DNA of 64,000 nt from Maniola hyperantus (taxonomy: Eukaryota > Arthropoda > Insecta > Lepidoptera > Nymphalidae): the NCBI RefSeq assembly GCF_902806685.2, contig NC_048553.1:1054001-1118000 (forward strand). The letters are read 5' to 3'. The notes beneath the pieces are model-generated. The model ran no database searches. It saw only the letters and a list, made by a program, of their open reading frames with translations, and was not told where the DNA came from. Numbering within the stretch: position 1 is the stretch's first letter; each line of letters starts with the position of its first letter. Positions 23,701 to 35,700 of the stretch are shown here, piece by piece. Both the position numbers and the translations under genes were made by a program.

Positions 23701-26700
23701 AGCGAGTTCGTCTGCATGGATTTAGGTTTTTAAAAGTCCCGTGGGAACTCTTTGATTTGAGGGATAAAAAATAGGCTATGTCCTTCCCTGGGATGCAAGC
23801 TATCGCTGTACCAAATTTCGTCAAAATCGGTTGAACGGATGGGCGGCCCAACGGTTCAACCAATTTCGATGAAATTTGGTACCGAGATAGCTTACGTCCC
23901 GGGGAAGGACAGGCTACTTTTTTACTAGTAACGAATAAATACCAGTACGCCATAAAACAAATAAATAATAATTCGTAATTTTACATCATTACATATTAAA
24001 AGCTAAATAAACGCGCTCCGTCGTTCAAAAGATAACCTTATTAATTTTTTTTCAGCTGGAAGTGATAAAGAAAACGAATCGGCGGCCAACTCTCGCAGCG
24101 GGCCGCCTAAGAAACCTCTAACGAATCTGAACGGTCTCACACACAAACTGAACGGCGTGGACTCCAGTACGCAGCACTGTCGCGACCTGTTGCTTTGTAC
24201 TGCTGATGTCAACACGTGCTATGTTCATGGGAAGGTAAGAATTTTATAAAAAGCGTTGAGAAGTGTAAAATTGGGCTATCTGGATCACTATTTAAATAGT
24301 GCGGTATTTTTTTTACTATGTACCTATAGGCTTGCGCTTGTTTGCAATCACATCAAACACGCAAAGCGGAAATGATGCAGTCTAAGGTGGAAAGCGCCTG
24401 CCTAGAAGCTGCCTATTCACTCTTCTTTTGAAGGTATCTTTGGTAAGGAAGGCATCCCATATTCTAGCAGTATGTATTCACATAACAGTCCGCTACACAC
24501 ACATCTGGATCACTACATTCAACAAACAACGCCGGCGTGGACTCCAGTAGGCAGCACTGTCGCGACTTGTTACTCTGTACTGGTGATGTCAACAAGTGCT
24601 ATGTTCATGGAAAGGTATGCTATTTTACACGATAGTTTTAATAACGTGAGAAGTGTAAAATTGGGCTATCTTGATCACTGTATTAAAATATTGCAGCATC
24701 TTCTTTTTTTAACTAGGTAGGTATATAATTATATACCTAGTTAAAAAAAAGATAGATAAATCTTACATTTTTATCACGGAAAAAGATTTCCCACTGGATT
24801 TTAAAAACATAAATCCACGATATTATACTTACCTATACTTTTTATCGCGGAAAAGAATTTCCCACTGTGGTAGAAGTCGTAGATCTCAGCTAGTGCTTCA
24901 TAATTTTCAAAACACCGACATGACCAATCCTGATTTTTTTCCAGGAAGCTGATTACAGACCCCAGTGGTGGGTGTACAACACAGAGGAACAGATCGAGAC
25001 GCTCATAGAGGCGCTGAACAAGAGGGGGCTGAGAGAAGGAGAGCTGCGACAAAACCTGGAGCTGGAGCGAGGGAACATAGTGGAGTATGTCAAGAAGTGT
25101 CCGCTGCAGTACCTCACCCCCACAGTGGCGCTGGTAAGTCACTATCTGTATATTTAAAAGGAAAATGACTGACTGACTGATTGATCTATCAATGCACAGC
25201 TCAAACTACTGGATAGATGACGGATCGGGCTGAAATTTGGCATGCAGATAGCTATTATGACGTAGGCATCTGCTTATAAAGGATTTTTGAAAATTCAACC
25301 TCAAGGGGGTGAAATAGGGGTTTTAAATGTGTATAGTCCACGCGGACGAAGTCGCGAGCATAAGCTAGTCAGTTGATATAATTAATAAACTTACAAACTA
25401 AATCTGACTGACTGACTGATTGATCTATCAACTCACATTTCAAACTACTGGACAGATCGGGCTGAAATTTGGCATGTAGATAGCTATTATGACGTAGGCA
25501 TCCGCTAAGAGAGGATTTTAGAAAATAGAATCTCTAAGGGGTAAATAGGGGCTTGAAGTTTGTGTAGTCTACTTACATAACTTTGATAATAATAAGTTTG
25601 GTCAAATAATAATTTTCTGATTTTAGGATAACTTGATTAGTTTGCTAAAAAGACAGACAAACTGTCAAAAAAAATATATGAAAAAATCCTATAATTTGTA
25701 AAAGTTTACGTTATATTGCAAATAAAACATGTGACTGACGCTAGAGTCAACGAACGTTGTGAAAGTAGTTCACTCGGAGTCAATGCCGCGTCGTAGGCGG
25801 GCATTGACCCGAGTTATGCACGCTATACATTGCGGGTTTGAAAAATTCTAAATCACTTAAAAGTACAAAACGACGCAAATGGTTATTGGTATTGGATTGT
25901 GTTTGGGTAGTATAACAATAACTAACAGATAGATAAGTTTTTGCTAGCGTCATGGTTACACCCTGTATTATTCTTCGTTCACAGCCACAACCGCACATAG
26001 CGCCGACAACGCGACGGAGAATACAGCCGTCGCTGCGAGTGCCTCCGGACTGTTCTTTGTCAGAAGCTCTAGAACTCTCTCTGCGGGACCACATACTAGA
26101 GTTAGAGGAGAAAATCTTTCACGGGTGTCTTGGTGCGCTTAAAGTTAAGGTAAAAATCTTGCAACTTCTTTAGACTGAAACGATCTGTACACCATTTAGT
26201 ATTCTTTCATCCTGTTTTGTTATTTTTCTTAATTTATTATGTACTAGATTATGACCGAGGCTTCGCCCGCGTGGATTGCGGTTTCATAAAAATCCCGCGG
26301 GAACTCTGATTTTTCGGGATAAAAAGTAGCCTAAAGCGATTGTACGCGTTCTGTCTGTCGAAGGTTTAAACTTCTCTAAAAAAAAGCACAGCTCAAACTA
26401 CTGGACGGATCGGGCTGAAATTTGGCATGCAATTTGATGATGCAGGCTAAGGTGGAAGTCTAATGTGTATGGCAAAAAGATCATATTATATTATTATAGA
26501 TTATATTATATATGCATCCACAAAACATAAGTGTGCAATAAATTAGTGGGCTATTACAACTTGCTGATCAATGAGGAAAAACTTTTTTTTTTTTTTAAAT
26601 ATTAGCCATTTTTTAAATGACTAATATTCCCCTTTCCTCTCCAATTAAGCGTCAAGCTTGTGCTAGGAGTAGATACGACAATAGTGCAACGGGTGGGGTG

Positions 26701-29700
26701 TGAACCGGCGACCTTTCGGTTTTCAGTCCACTCCTATTCCGGTTGAGCTATTGAGGCTCTAAAGTTAAAGACTTTAAAGTTAATAAAACTAGAAGAACAC
26801 GATTTTATTAGCGCATTAAGTTGTTACTTAGGTAAGAATAAAAAAAATAAAAAAAACTTTTTTATTCGAATAAACTTTTACAAGTATTTTAGCGTTTAAA
26901 CTACCGTGAGTGATTTCCATTATAAATACTATCTGTCCCGGCTTACTCACGTGTGTAGTCGACGTTAGCCCGACTAGTTTCGGCAGCTGTCTCCCCCCCC
27001 CCCCCCCCCCCCCCCCCCACCCCAGTCACCCTCACAACGGGCTCTACGGGCAGCGGCACGTGCGTCCCGCAGTCAAAACCGCGGCGCGTGCGCGGACGGA
27101 CTCCCTTGAAAAAGGACCCCGGATGGGTTCGAAACTAGTAGACAGATCAGACAGATAGCTTTTACAAGTACTTTCGAATAGTCGGATGCATCTATCACTA
27201 TATAAGATGTGTGTGTGTGTGTGTGTTCGTCAGGACCGCGAAGCGTGGCGAGGCACGATAATGCTGCGCGGGTACGACAAACAAGCCGACTATTTGAGTT
27301 GGGGACCTTCCAGGCAGTTCAGAGACGATTACCACCAACCCGACGGCCAGTTACGGTTACCACATGGTGAGTATTTTTTATGTTTTTATTCAGATACAAG
27401 TTAGCCCTTGACTGCAATCTCACCTGGTGGTAAGTGATGATGCAATCTAAGATGGAGCGGGCTAACCTGGAAGGGGTGTGGCAGTTTTATTAAACCCATA
27501 CCCTTTTGGTTTCTATACGGCATCGTACCGGAACGCTAAATTACTTGGCGGCACGGCTTTGCTGGTAGGGTGGTTACTAGCCACGTCCGAAGCCTCCCAC
27601 CAGACTAGACCAGAAGTTTAGAAATTATAAAATTCCAAACCCCTCCCACTAACAAGACCATGTTCCGAATTCATTTGACATTGGTTGGTTCTACATTGCA
27701 GCTTCACTGAGTGATATCCAAATATTTTTTTCGTAGAAAACCTTCAATGGATTTAAAATAAATGTACATATCTACTTTTGCCAAAGAAATTCAGTGGCCC
27801 TACCGCGGTTGTTTGACAGCTACAATGTCACGATCGCAATCATCTCTGATTGGTTAATGCTCGCTCACTATTGGCCACAATGCATTGTTGCAACAAGAAT
27901 CGCACAAATTCAGCCAATCAGAACAATTGAGATTGTAATAACTTTGTCAACTTTGTCAGCCCTAGCACAGACTACGGTCTATTTGGGCTGCAAACTGCCA
28001 GCACCAGTCTCGGCTTTTTGTCTAGTGCTTTGGTCTGGAAGTGTGGTGTGAATTATTCGCTTTCTTTTGTCTAAATAAAAAAAAAAAAAAAAAAAAATGC
28101 ACGTTTTAGACAATCGCCCTACTGTTCTTAAATTGTTCTTTGCAGACATAGACAAATCAGAGATAGAAACAGTGGCCGAGAACAAATACCGCGACCCAGG
28201 ACATTGTCTAGAAGTGACGAAGGTGAACGGAGTGAAGTCAGAGCCAGAGGAAGACAGTCCTGCGGCCAAGCCAGACGTCGTGAGAGACTTGGCCTCTGCG
28301 CTACTCCAGGTCGCTCAGTCCATACACCAGAAGTACCTGAAAAGGCCGCTAGGTGAGGCGAATTTCTTTGCCAATTTTAAGGTGGGGGCTGATGGGGTTG
28401 GGTTTTCTTGAAATGAAATTCTGCATGGAGTACTGCAGTCATCTCTTCGATGGCTCAGCTAAATACCAACTAGCCGCTTTAGACGCCGTTGATCGTCGAG
28501 CCAGGAGACTTATAGGCGAAGATTCACCACTTTTGGGGAAGCTTCAAAGTCTTGATCACCGCCGAAAAGTTGCCGGCCTATCGGTGTTTTACAGGATATA
28601 TTTCGGAGAGTGTGCTCAGGAGCTGTTCGATCTTGTCCCTCCCTCACCTTTCTACCACCGTACCGCAAGACACCGGGTGAGTTTTCACCCCTATGTCGTC
28701 AACATTCCATCTTCGCTTTGCGTCATCATTCCTTATACGCATGGCTAGGGTCTGGAATACTCTTCCTAGATCAGTGTTTCCTGTCAATTATAATCCGGGT
28801 ACCTTTAAAACAAGAGTGAATAGGCACCTTCTAGGCAAACGCGTCCCATCTTAGGCCATATCATCACTTTCCATCAGGTGTGATCGTGGTCAAGCGTGCG
28901 CCTATAACGAATAAAAAAAAAAAAAATCCAAAAAAACCCTGCCTTTTTTTTCGTGAAGAAAATCCAGGGTACACACGGTATGTCGGACTCCTATCGACTT
29001 AAAACCTCATGAAGGTCCATCCCACCGCTGGCGACGGAGTACAAGGGAACGGAAACGCCTCGATACTCCGCCAGCAGCAGACCCAGCAGTGGCGCACCCC
29101 GTGGCCTCATACACCGTTAGAGGCGTGCGGGCGGAGCAGACCGATTTGAACCCCCCCCCCCCCCCCCCCCTCCACTCCTTCGGCAGTCTCAAAGTGATGA
29201 TGATATAGTGGTGACAATTTTTACGCGAACTTAAAACTAAAGCTACGAGGGTTCCAATCGCCCCTCATATCTGGGACGGTCCTCGTATTCCAGGGGTATG
29301 ACTTCCTCACCTACTGGAGCCATGCCCCATGGGTTCGTCTACTGCGCCCTCTGCTCGGGACACTCAGAAGGACGCGCAGACAACCCCTCCTCTCTGCCAG
29401 GTCAATTGGCCATGGCTAACAATCCATACTAATATTATAAATGCGAAAGTGTGTCTGTCTGTCTGTGTCTGCTAGCTTTTCACGGCCCAACCGTTCAACC
29501 GATTTTGATGAAATTTGGTACAGTTGAGTTAGCTTATATCCCGGGGAAGGACATATGCTACTTTTTATCCCGGAAAGTTGAAGAGTTCCCTCGGGATTTC
29601 AAAAACCTAAATCCACGCGGACGAAGTCGCGGGCATCATCTAGTATCCCATAAAGACAAATTGTTAACCATATTACCAGGGTCACCAGCCCAAACGGTGC

Positions 29701-32700
29701 TCTTCCCCCGGGACGTATCCGAAAGGGCCTCGCAACACTCAAACACACGTGGAGATTATCTTGCTAGTATTCCAAGAAAACCCCTACCAACCCAATTCTA
29801 AGTATAATTCCCGCAAATTGCTAATGCACGTGACCGCCATTTTAGTGATGTCAGCACTAGACTGAAGTTTCGAGCTGATGGTCTATTTTTACTTAAATAT
29901 ACAAAATGACGTCATTTCGATGTTAATGTGACATGGTTCCAGCGCAATAGCATTTTGCAGGACTTATACCTCTTTCACATTCATCATCAGGTCTTGACGA
30001 AAAGGAACGAAAGGATCGCGAAGCAAGGAACAAGCCACTAGACCTCGAAGCGCTGGAACGCTGGGAGGTTTCCCTCATGGAGTGCCGAAGCTTCGCAGCA
30101 CTAGTTCTCCACCTGCTGGCGCTGGACAGCAGCGTGAGCTGGGCGGCTAGCGTGCTGAACGCCAGCTGTCGCCTGTGCAGACGCCGCACCGACCCGGACA
30201 ACATGCTGCTGTGTGACGGCTGCAACAAGGGACACCACCTCTACTGCCTCAAGCCTAAGCTCGCGGTGAGTGTGACCCTAGCATTATTTCTTTTGTGTGT
30301 ACAAGTACAGGTGATATATGCTTAATCCTGACAGGAAGATCTCTAAACTCTTGGTATGCCTGGGCATCCAGCTGGTCCTTAAGCTCACAGTGAATGTGAC
30401 CCTAGCTTTAGCTCTTCTCTATCTTTTGAAGTGTGTACAGGTACAGGTGATATATGCTCAACCCTAACAGGAAGATCTCTGGACTGTTGGTATGCCTGGG
30501 CATCCAGCTGGTCCTTAAGCTCACAGTGAATGTGACCCTGGCTTTAGCTCTTCTGTATCTTTTGAAGTGTGTATGGGAAGATCTTCCTCTAGACTGTTAT
30601 TATGCACCTAAAAACCAATAATTGAATTGGGTATTTGACTCCAATTTTTTTATTACTTTATTATAAACTAGGACTAGGATAAAAATAATGATGTAAACTG
30701 AAAAAACCAATTAAATCGATCAAATAACAAAAAAGTTATAAGCATTTAAATATTTCTGATTAGACAGAGATAGCGATATAGAATTTTGACGTCACACCTT
30801 ACTAATGCCATAGGAGCTTCGTGCGGTTTCATACAAATTTTCGTTTTGCGAGAAAGGGATAGAAGACCCTCCCACTCCAAAATTAAAATGCCTGTAACTT
30901 TGTAAATCTTTGTTGGGTTTTAATATTTTTTTCAGCGTACGTCATTATTTTTATCCTAGTTTATAATAAAGTAATAATATTAATCAAATTCAAAAGTAGG
31001 AAAATACCCAATTGAACTGTTGTTATACCCGGAGGATCCAGCTGGTCCTATCATTGTATCTTGGAATTTGCATATAGTCAGTGGCGTGCAGTTCATAGAG
31101 GTGTAAAAGTACTGCTTACCCTAGTTGAAATGACCAGTGCCCATTTTTCTTTATGACCTGCCATTCAGTAGGTCTATATAAGGTGTATCTAAGGCCTATC
31201 TTACTAATGCTTACCCTGGTTCCAAACTCTGTGCACGCCACTGCATATAGTGCTCCATAGAGAAAACTTAGTTCGATTGAGGATCTGAGTACCGCGAAGC
31301 AAGGAACAAACCGCTGGACCTCGAAGCGCTGGAACGCTTTCCCTCATGGAGTGCCGAAGCCTCGCAGCACTAGGTCTACACGCGTGAGCTGGACGGCTAG
31401 CGTGCTGACAACATGGTGCTGTGTGCTGTCACACTGCACCATATTGTCGGGGCTAGTGCGTCTGTGTGACGGATGCAACAAGGGACACCACCTCCACTGC
31501 CTCAAGCCTCAGCTCGCGTAGACAGTGTGACCCGAGTAGACATGTGTAGTTAAGAGCCCTCGCCCACGGCGACTTTTTGTAGCGATACAGTAGCGATGCT
31601 GTCGCGCTTCCGCATCGATACAGTCGCGAAGCAGTCGCTAGCTGTGTGCCCTCGCCCACGGTCTTAGATTCAGTCGCGATGCAAACGCGATACTGTCGCG
31701 CTTCCGCATCGATACAGTCGCGAAGCAGTCGCTAGCTGTGTGCCCTCGCCCACGGTCTTAGATTCAGTCGCGATGCAAACGCGATACTGTCGCGCTTCCG
31801 CATCGATACAGTCGCGAAGCAGTCGCTAGCTGTGTGCCCTCGCCCACGGTCTTAGATTCAGTCGCGATGCAAACGCGATACTGTCGCGCTTCCGCATCGA
31901 TACAGTCGCGAAGCAGTCGCTAGCTGTGTGCCCTCGCCCACGGTCTTAGATTCAGTCGCGATGCAAACGCGATACTGTCGCGCTTCCGTCTCGATGCAAA
32001 CGAGAAAAAAATGTTGCACTGATGCTTGGTTCTCCATTCATGCGCCACCCTCCCTCCGTTCTTTCCCCGATGTCGTCCGACACGGTCGCGCGTTTGCATC
32101 GATACCGTCGCGATGCAGTAGCGCGTTGCTAATCCGACTAACACGAGTTAGTAGTGATGCTGGCGTGTGTTTAGTAAACGCGCGACAGCATCGCTACAAA
32201 AAGTCGCCATGGGCGAGGGCTCTTAGGATCATAAAGTTCGGCGAACTGTATTCGACGGTGAACGATATCGCTCAAGTCCAAACAGTTCAAAATGTGTGGG
32301 GCGCTTCGAATCGGCACAAAAAATTACTGATATTTTAACCAGAACTTAACGTTATTATTATACACCTAAACACAATCCAATACCACTTGCCTCGTTTTGT
32401 AGTTTTAGTAATTTAGTATTTTTTAACCCTGCAATATATAGCGTGCAAAACTTGGGTCAATGCCCCGGCCGTGGCATTGACTCCGAATGGCCTACTTACG
32501 GAACATTCGTTAATCTCTAGCGTCAGCCAGATGTTTTATTTTTGCAATATATCGTGAACTTTAACAAAACATAGGTTTTTTTTAGATATTTTTGCAATTT
32601 TTTGGTGTTTTAATATCGGTAATCACCAGTAGTAACACCCGTCTTCGTTTTTGCTAGCGTTCTAGTTAATCGTTTTTTTTCTAATTTAAAATTATTTTCT

Positions 32701-35700
32701 TTCATGCATTCAGTTAAGTATGCGAAATAAGGTAATTACTTAATGCTCGTGTCAAGTAAATCAAATTGATTAAAAATATTCAATTCATCATCATCAACCG
32801 ATAGACTTCCACTGCTAGACATAGGTCTCTTGTAGGGACTTCCACACGCCACGGTCTTGCGCCGCCTGAATCCAGCGGCTCCCTGCGACTCGTCTGATGT
32901 CGTCCGTCCACCTGGTGGGGGGTCTTCAAAAGCTGCGCCTTCCAGTGCGAGTTCGTTTAAAATTACTTATTTTAATGATTATATTTTACAGAGCTGATTT
33001 TACTGGTGTGTTTTTACATCGCAAGGCGTGGTTGGAAGAGGCAAATGGCCGCTGCCTGTGTTGTTTTGTTTATGTTTTATGAACAGGATGTTTTTATTTT
33101 CTAATAGAAAGTGCCAGAAGGCGATTGGTTCTGCGAGCAGTGTAAACCGAAAGAGAAGACGCCGCGCAAGCGGAGAAAACTGTACACTGAGGAGCAGCCA
33201 GAGGAGGAGTTGGATGACAGGTGAGAGTCAACTAGCGATTCATTCGAATAACTATCGAACTATTCGATTCTTATTATTATTCGATATTATCGAATAACAG
33301 TTGAACGAGTCGAAAAACAATCGATTGTTTTCGATTGTTCAATTTTTACTATAGCTTGCAGGTCTGCGACGAATGAATCGTAAATCGAAATTTAGATTTT
33401 CGATTTATTCCTTCCAGACCGTGCGCTCCACATTCGTAGACTTAGGAACGAAAAATTTAACAATCTATTTACGATTTTTATTTGATTGTTTCTCACGAAC
33501 AAATCGACAATCGATTGTTCGATTCATTCGAATGTTTTTCTTTTGCAACAATCGATATAGTTGCATCGCATATGACTGATTTGGTGCGTATATTCCGACA
33601 GTGCGGATTCATTCGACGTGGACGAAGCGCTGTCTCTGTGCGGCGCGTGCGGCAGCGGAGGGCGACTCGCGGCGCAGTGCCGCGCGTGCGCCGCCCGGTT
33701 CCACGAGGAGTGCGCCGCGCCCAGGCAGAGGTTGTCCCGCCGGTTCCTGTGCGAGGCTTGCGCCAACCCCGCCAGAGGTGAGGAAGCAGTGTCTCTTTGT
33801 GACGCGTGCGGCAGCGGAGGACGGCTCGCGGCGCAGTGCCGCGCGTGCGCCGCCCGGTTCCACGAGGAGTGCGCCGCGCCCAGGCAGAGGTTGTCCCGCC
33901 GGTTCCTGTGCGAGGCTTGCGCCAACCCCGCCAGAGGTGAGGAAGCAGTGTCTCTTTGTGACGCGTGCGGCAGCGGAGGACGGCTCGCGGCGCAGTGCCG
34001 CGCGTGCGCCGCCCGGTTCCACGAGGAGTGCGCCGCGCCCAGGCAGAGGTTGTCCCGCCGGTTCCTGTGCGAGGCTTGCGCCAACCCCGCCAGAGGTGAG
34101 GAAGCAGTGTCTCTTTGTGACGCGTGCGGCAGCGGAGGACGACTCGCGGCGCAGTGCCGCGCGTGCGCCGCCCGGTTCCACGAGGAGTGCGCCGCGCCCA
34201 GGCAGAGGTTGTCCCGCCGGTTCCTGTGCGAGGCTTGCGCCAACCCCGCCAGAGGTGAGGAAGCAGTGTCTCTTTGTGACGCGTGCGGCAGCGGAGGGCG
34301 ACTCGCGGCGCAGTGCCGAAACGATATTCATCTCGCTCATCAAAAGTCGCTTCACGCAGCACACCGAAAATAGCTTGGGCGCAATCTAAATATATAAAAG
34401 GAAAAGGTGACTGACTGACTGATCTATCAACACATAGCTCAAACTACTGGACGGACTGGAAACGATTTTTGAAAATTCAACCCCTAAAGGGGTGAAATAG
34501 TGGTTTGGAATTTCTGTAGTCCACGCGGACGAAGTCGCGAGCACAAGCTAGTCTCGTTAAAACGACAAAAATCGATTTTTAAGGACATGCTGTACCTATA
34601 ATTATTAACTTTAATTATAATTTTAAGTAATCTCTTTTGGCATTCTGTTATAACTAGATTTAAATTTAAATAATAATTATGTATTTACGCTATTGATTAC
34701 TTTCAAATAAACAAAATAAAATAAAATAGTAAAATTATGCTTGTGTGGTGGGTACTGTGAACGTGTCTTTTATTAACCTATATATATATCTCTACATAGT
34801 ATAAAACAAAGTCGCTTCCCGCCGTCTGTTCCTTTGTACGCTTAGATCTTTTAAACTACACAACCGATTTTAATGCGGTTTTCATCAATAGATAGAGTGG
34901 TTTACGAGGAAAATTGATATGTATAGTTTAATATTATTTTGTGTTAATTTGTTGAAATATAACGATAATTGTTTAAGATGTCGAAAGAAATCAAGCCGAC
35001 TATAGCTTTCATTGACAATGCTGTCTTAGTCTAATGCTCACTGGCACCACATTAGTCTCTACACTGCACCCGTGTGAAGCCGAAGCGAGTTGCTAATGAT
35101 AAATATGAAAATATTATATTTATTAAATCATCATCATCATCGTCAACCGGTAGACGTCCACTGCTGGAGATAGTTTCTTATATGGACTTCCACGCGCCAC
35201 GGTCTTGCGCCGTCTGAATCCAGCTGCTCCCTACGACTCGTCTGATGTCGTCCGTCCACCTAGTGAGGGGTCTTCCAACGCTGCGCCTTCCGGTGCGAGG
35301 TCGCCATTCCAGCACCTTGGGGCCCCCAATAAATATATATAATATAATAAAACCAATAGACTGTCTATCTACTATCTGTTTTATGAACTACTAGCTGCCC
35401 CGGCGAACTTCGTACCGCCTAACAGTCGACTCTTTCAGGCAATTTTTTAAATTTTTCTCATTTCATTTTTATATATTGTGAGTTTTTATATATTTAGAGA
35501 TGTGACTTGCCCATTGCCGTAGTCAATATATTAAAGCAAGCAGGCAGGCTTATTTATTAAATATAATATAATTATTATTCAAATATGAATTTCCTATCTG
35601 TAAAGATCGTCGTCGGTGCGCGGCCACAGCGATGTCCAACATCCAGCAGTACGCGCGAGCGATTAACAGTCGAAGCATATCTTCGGGTTTGTCCTCTGAT

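Larger units (their letters stand above)
29991..33220 (+). other. Acf: Acf exons 17-18, first PHD finger
   Basis: Exon 29991-30265 supplies zinc ligands C1078, C1081, C1093, C1096, H1101 and C1104; exon 33108-33220 supplies C1119 and C1122 after the conserved WFCEQC Trp, completing a C4HC3 PHD finger. The 2.8-kb intron between them holds decayed copies of the first exon, an hAT-type MITE and a TIR element with an inner minisatellite. Confidence 0.93.

Noticed and set aside
24965..25168. 67-codon ORF overlapping an Acf exon
   Set aside because: Shadow frame of exon 24945-25133; the WWVYNTEEQ frame is the one that phases with the neighbouring exons.
26991..27018. Poly(C) run as a regulatory tract
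   Set aside because: Homopolymer within a dispersed repeat and prone to sequencing error; another run occurs at about 29151-29170.
33493..34389. Long open frames on both strands over the PHD2 array
   Set aside because: Five frames are open because a GC-rich 159-bp unit (a multiple of three) without stops is repeated. Only the plus-strand frame with Cys/His spacing continues Acf in phase.
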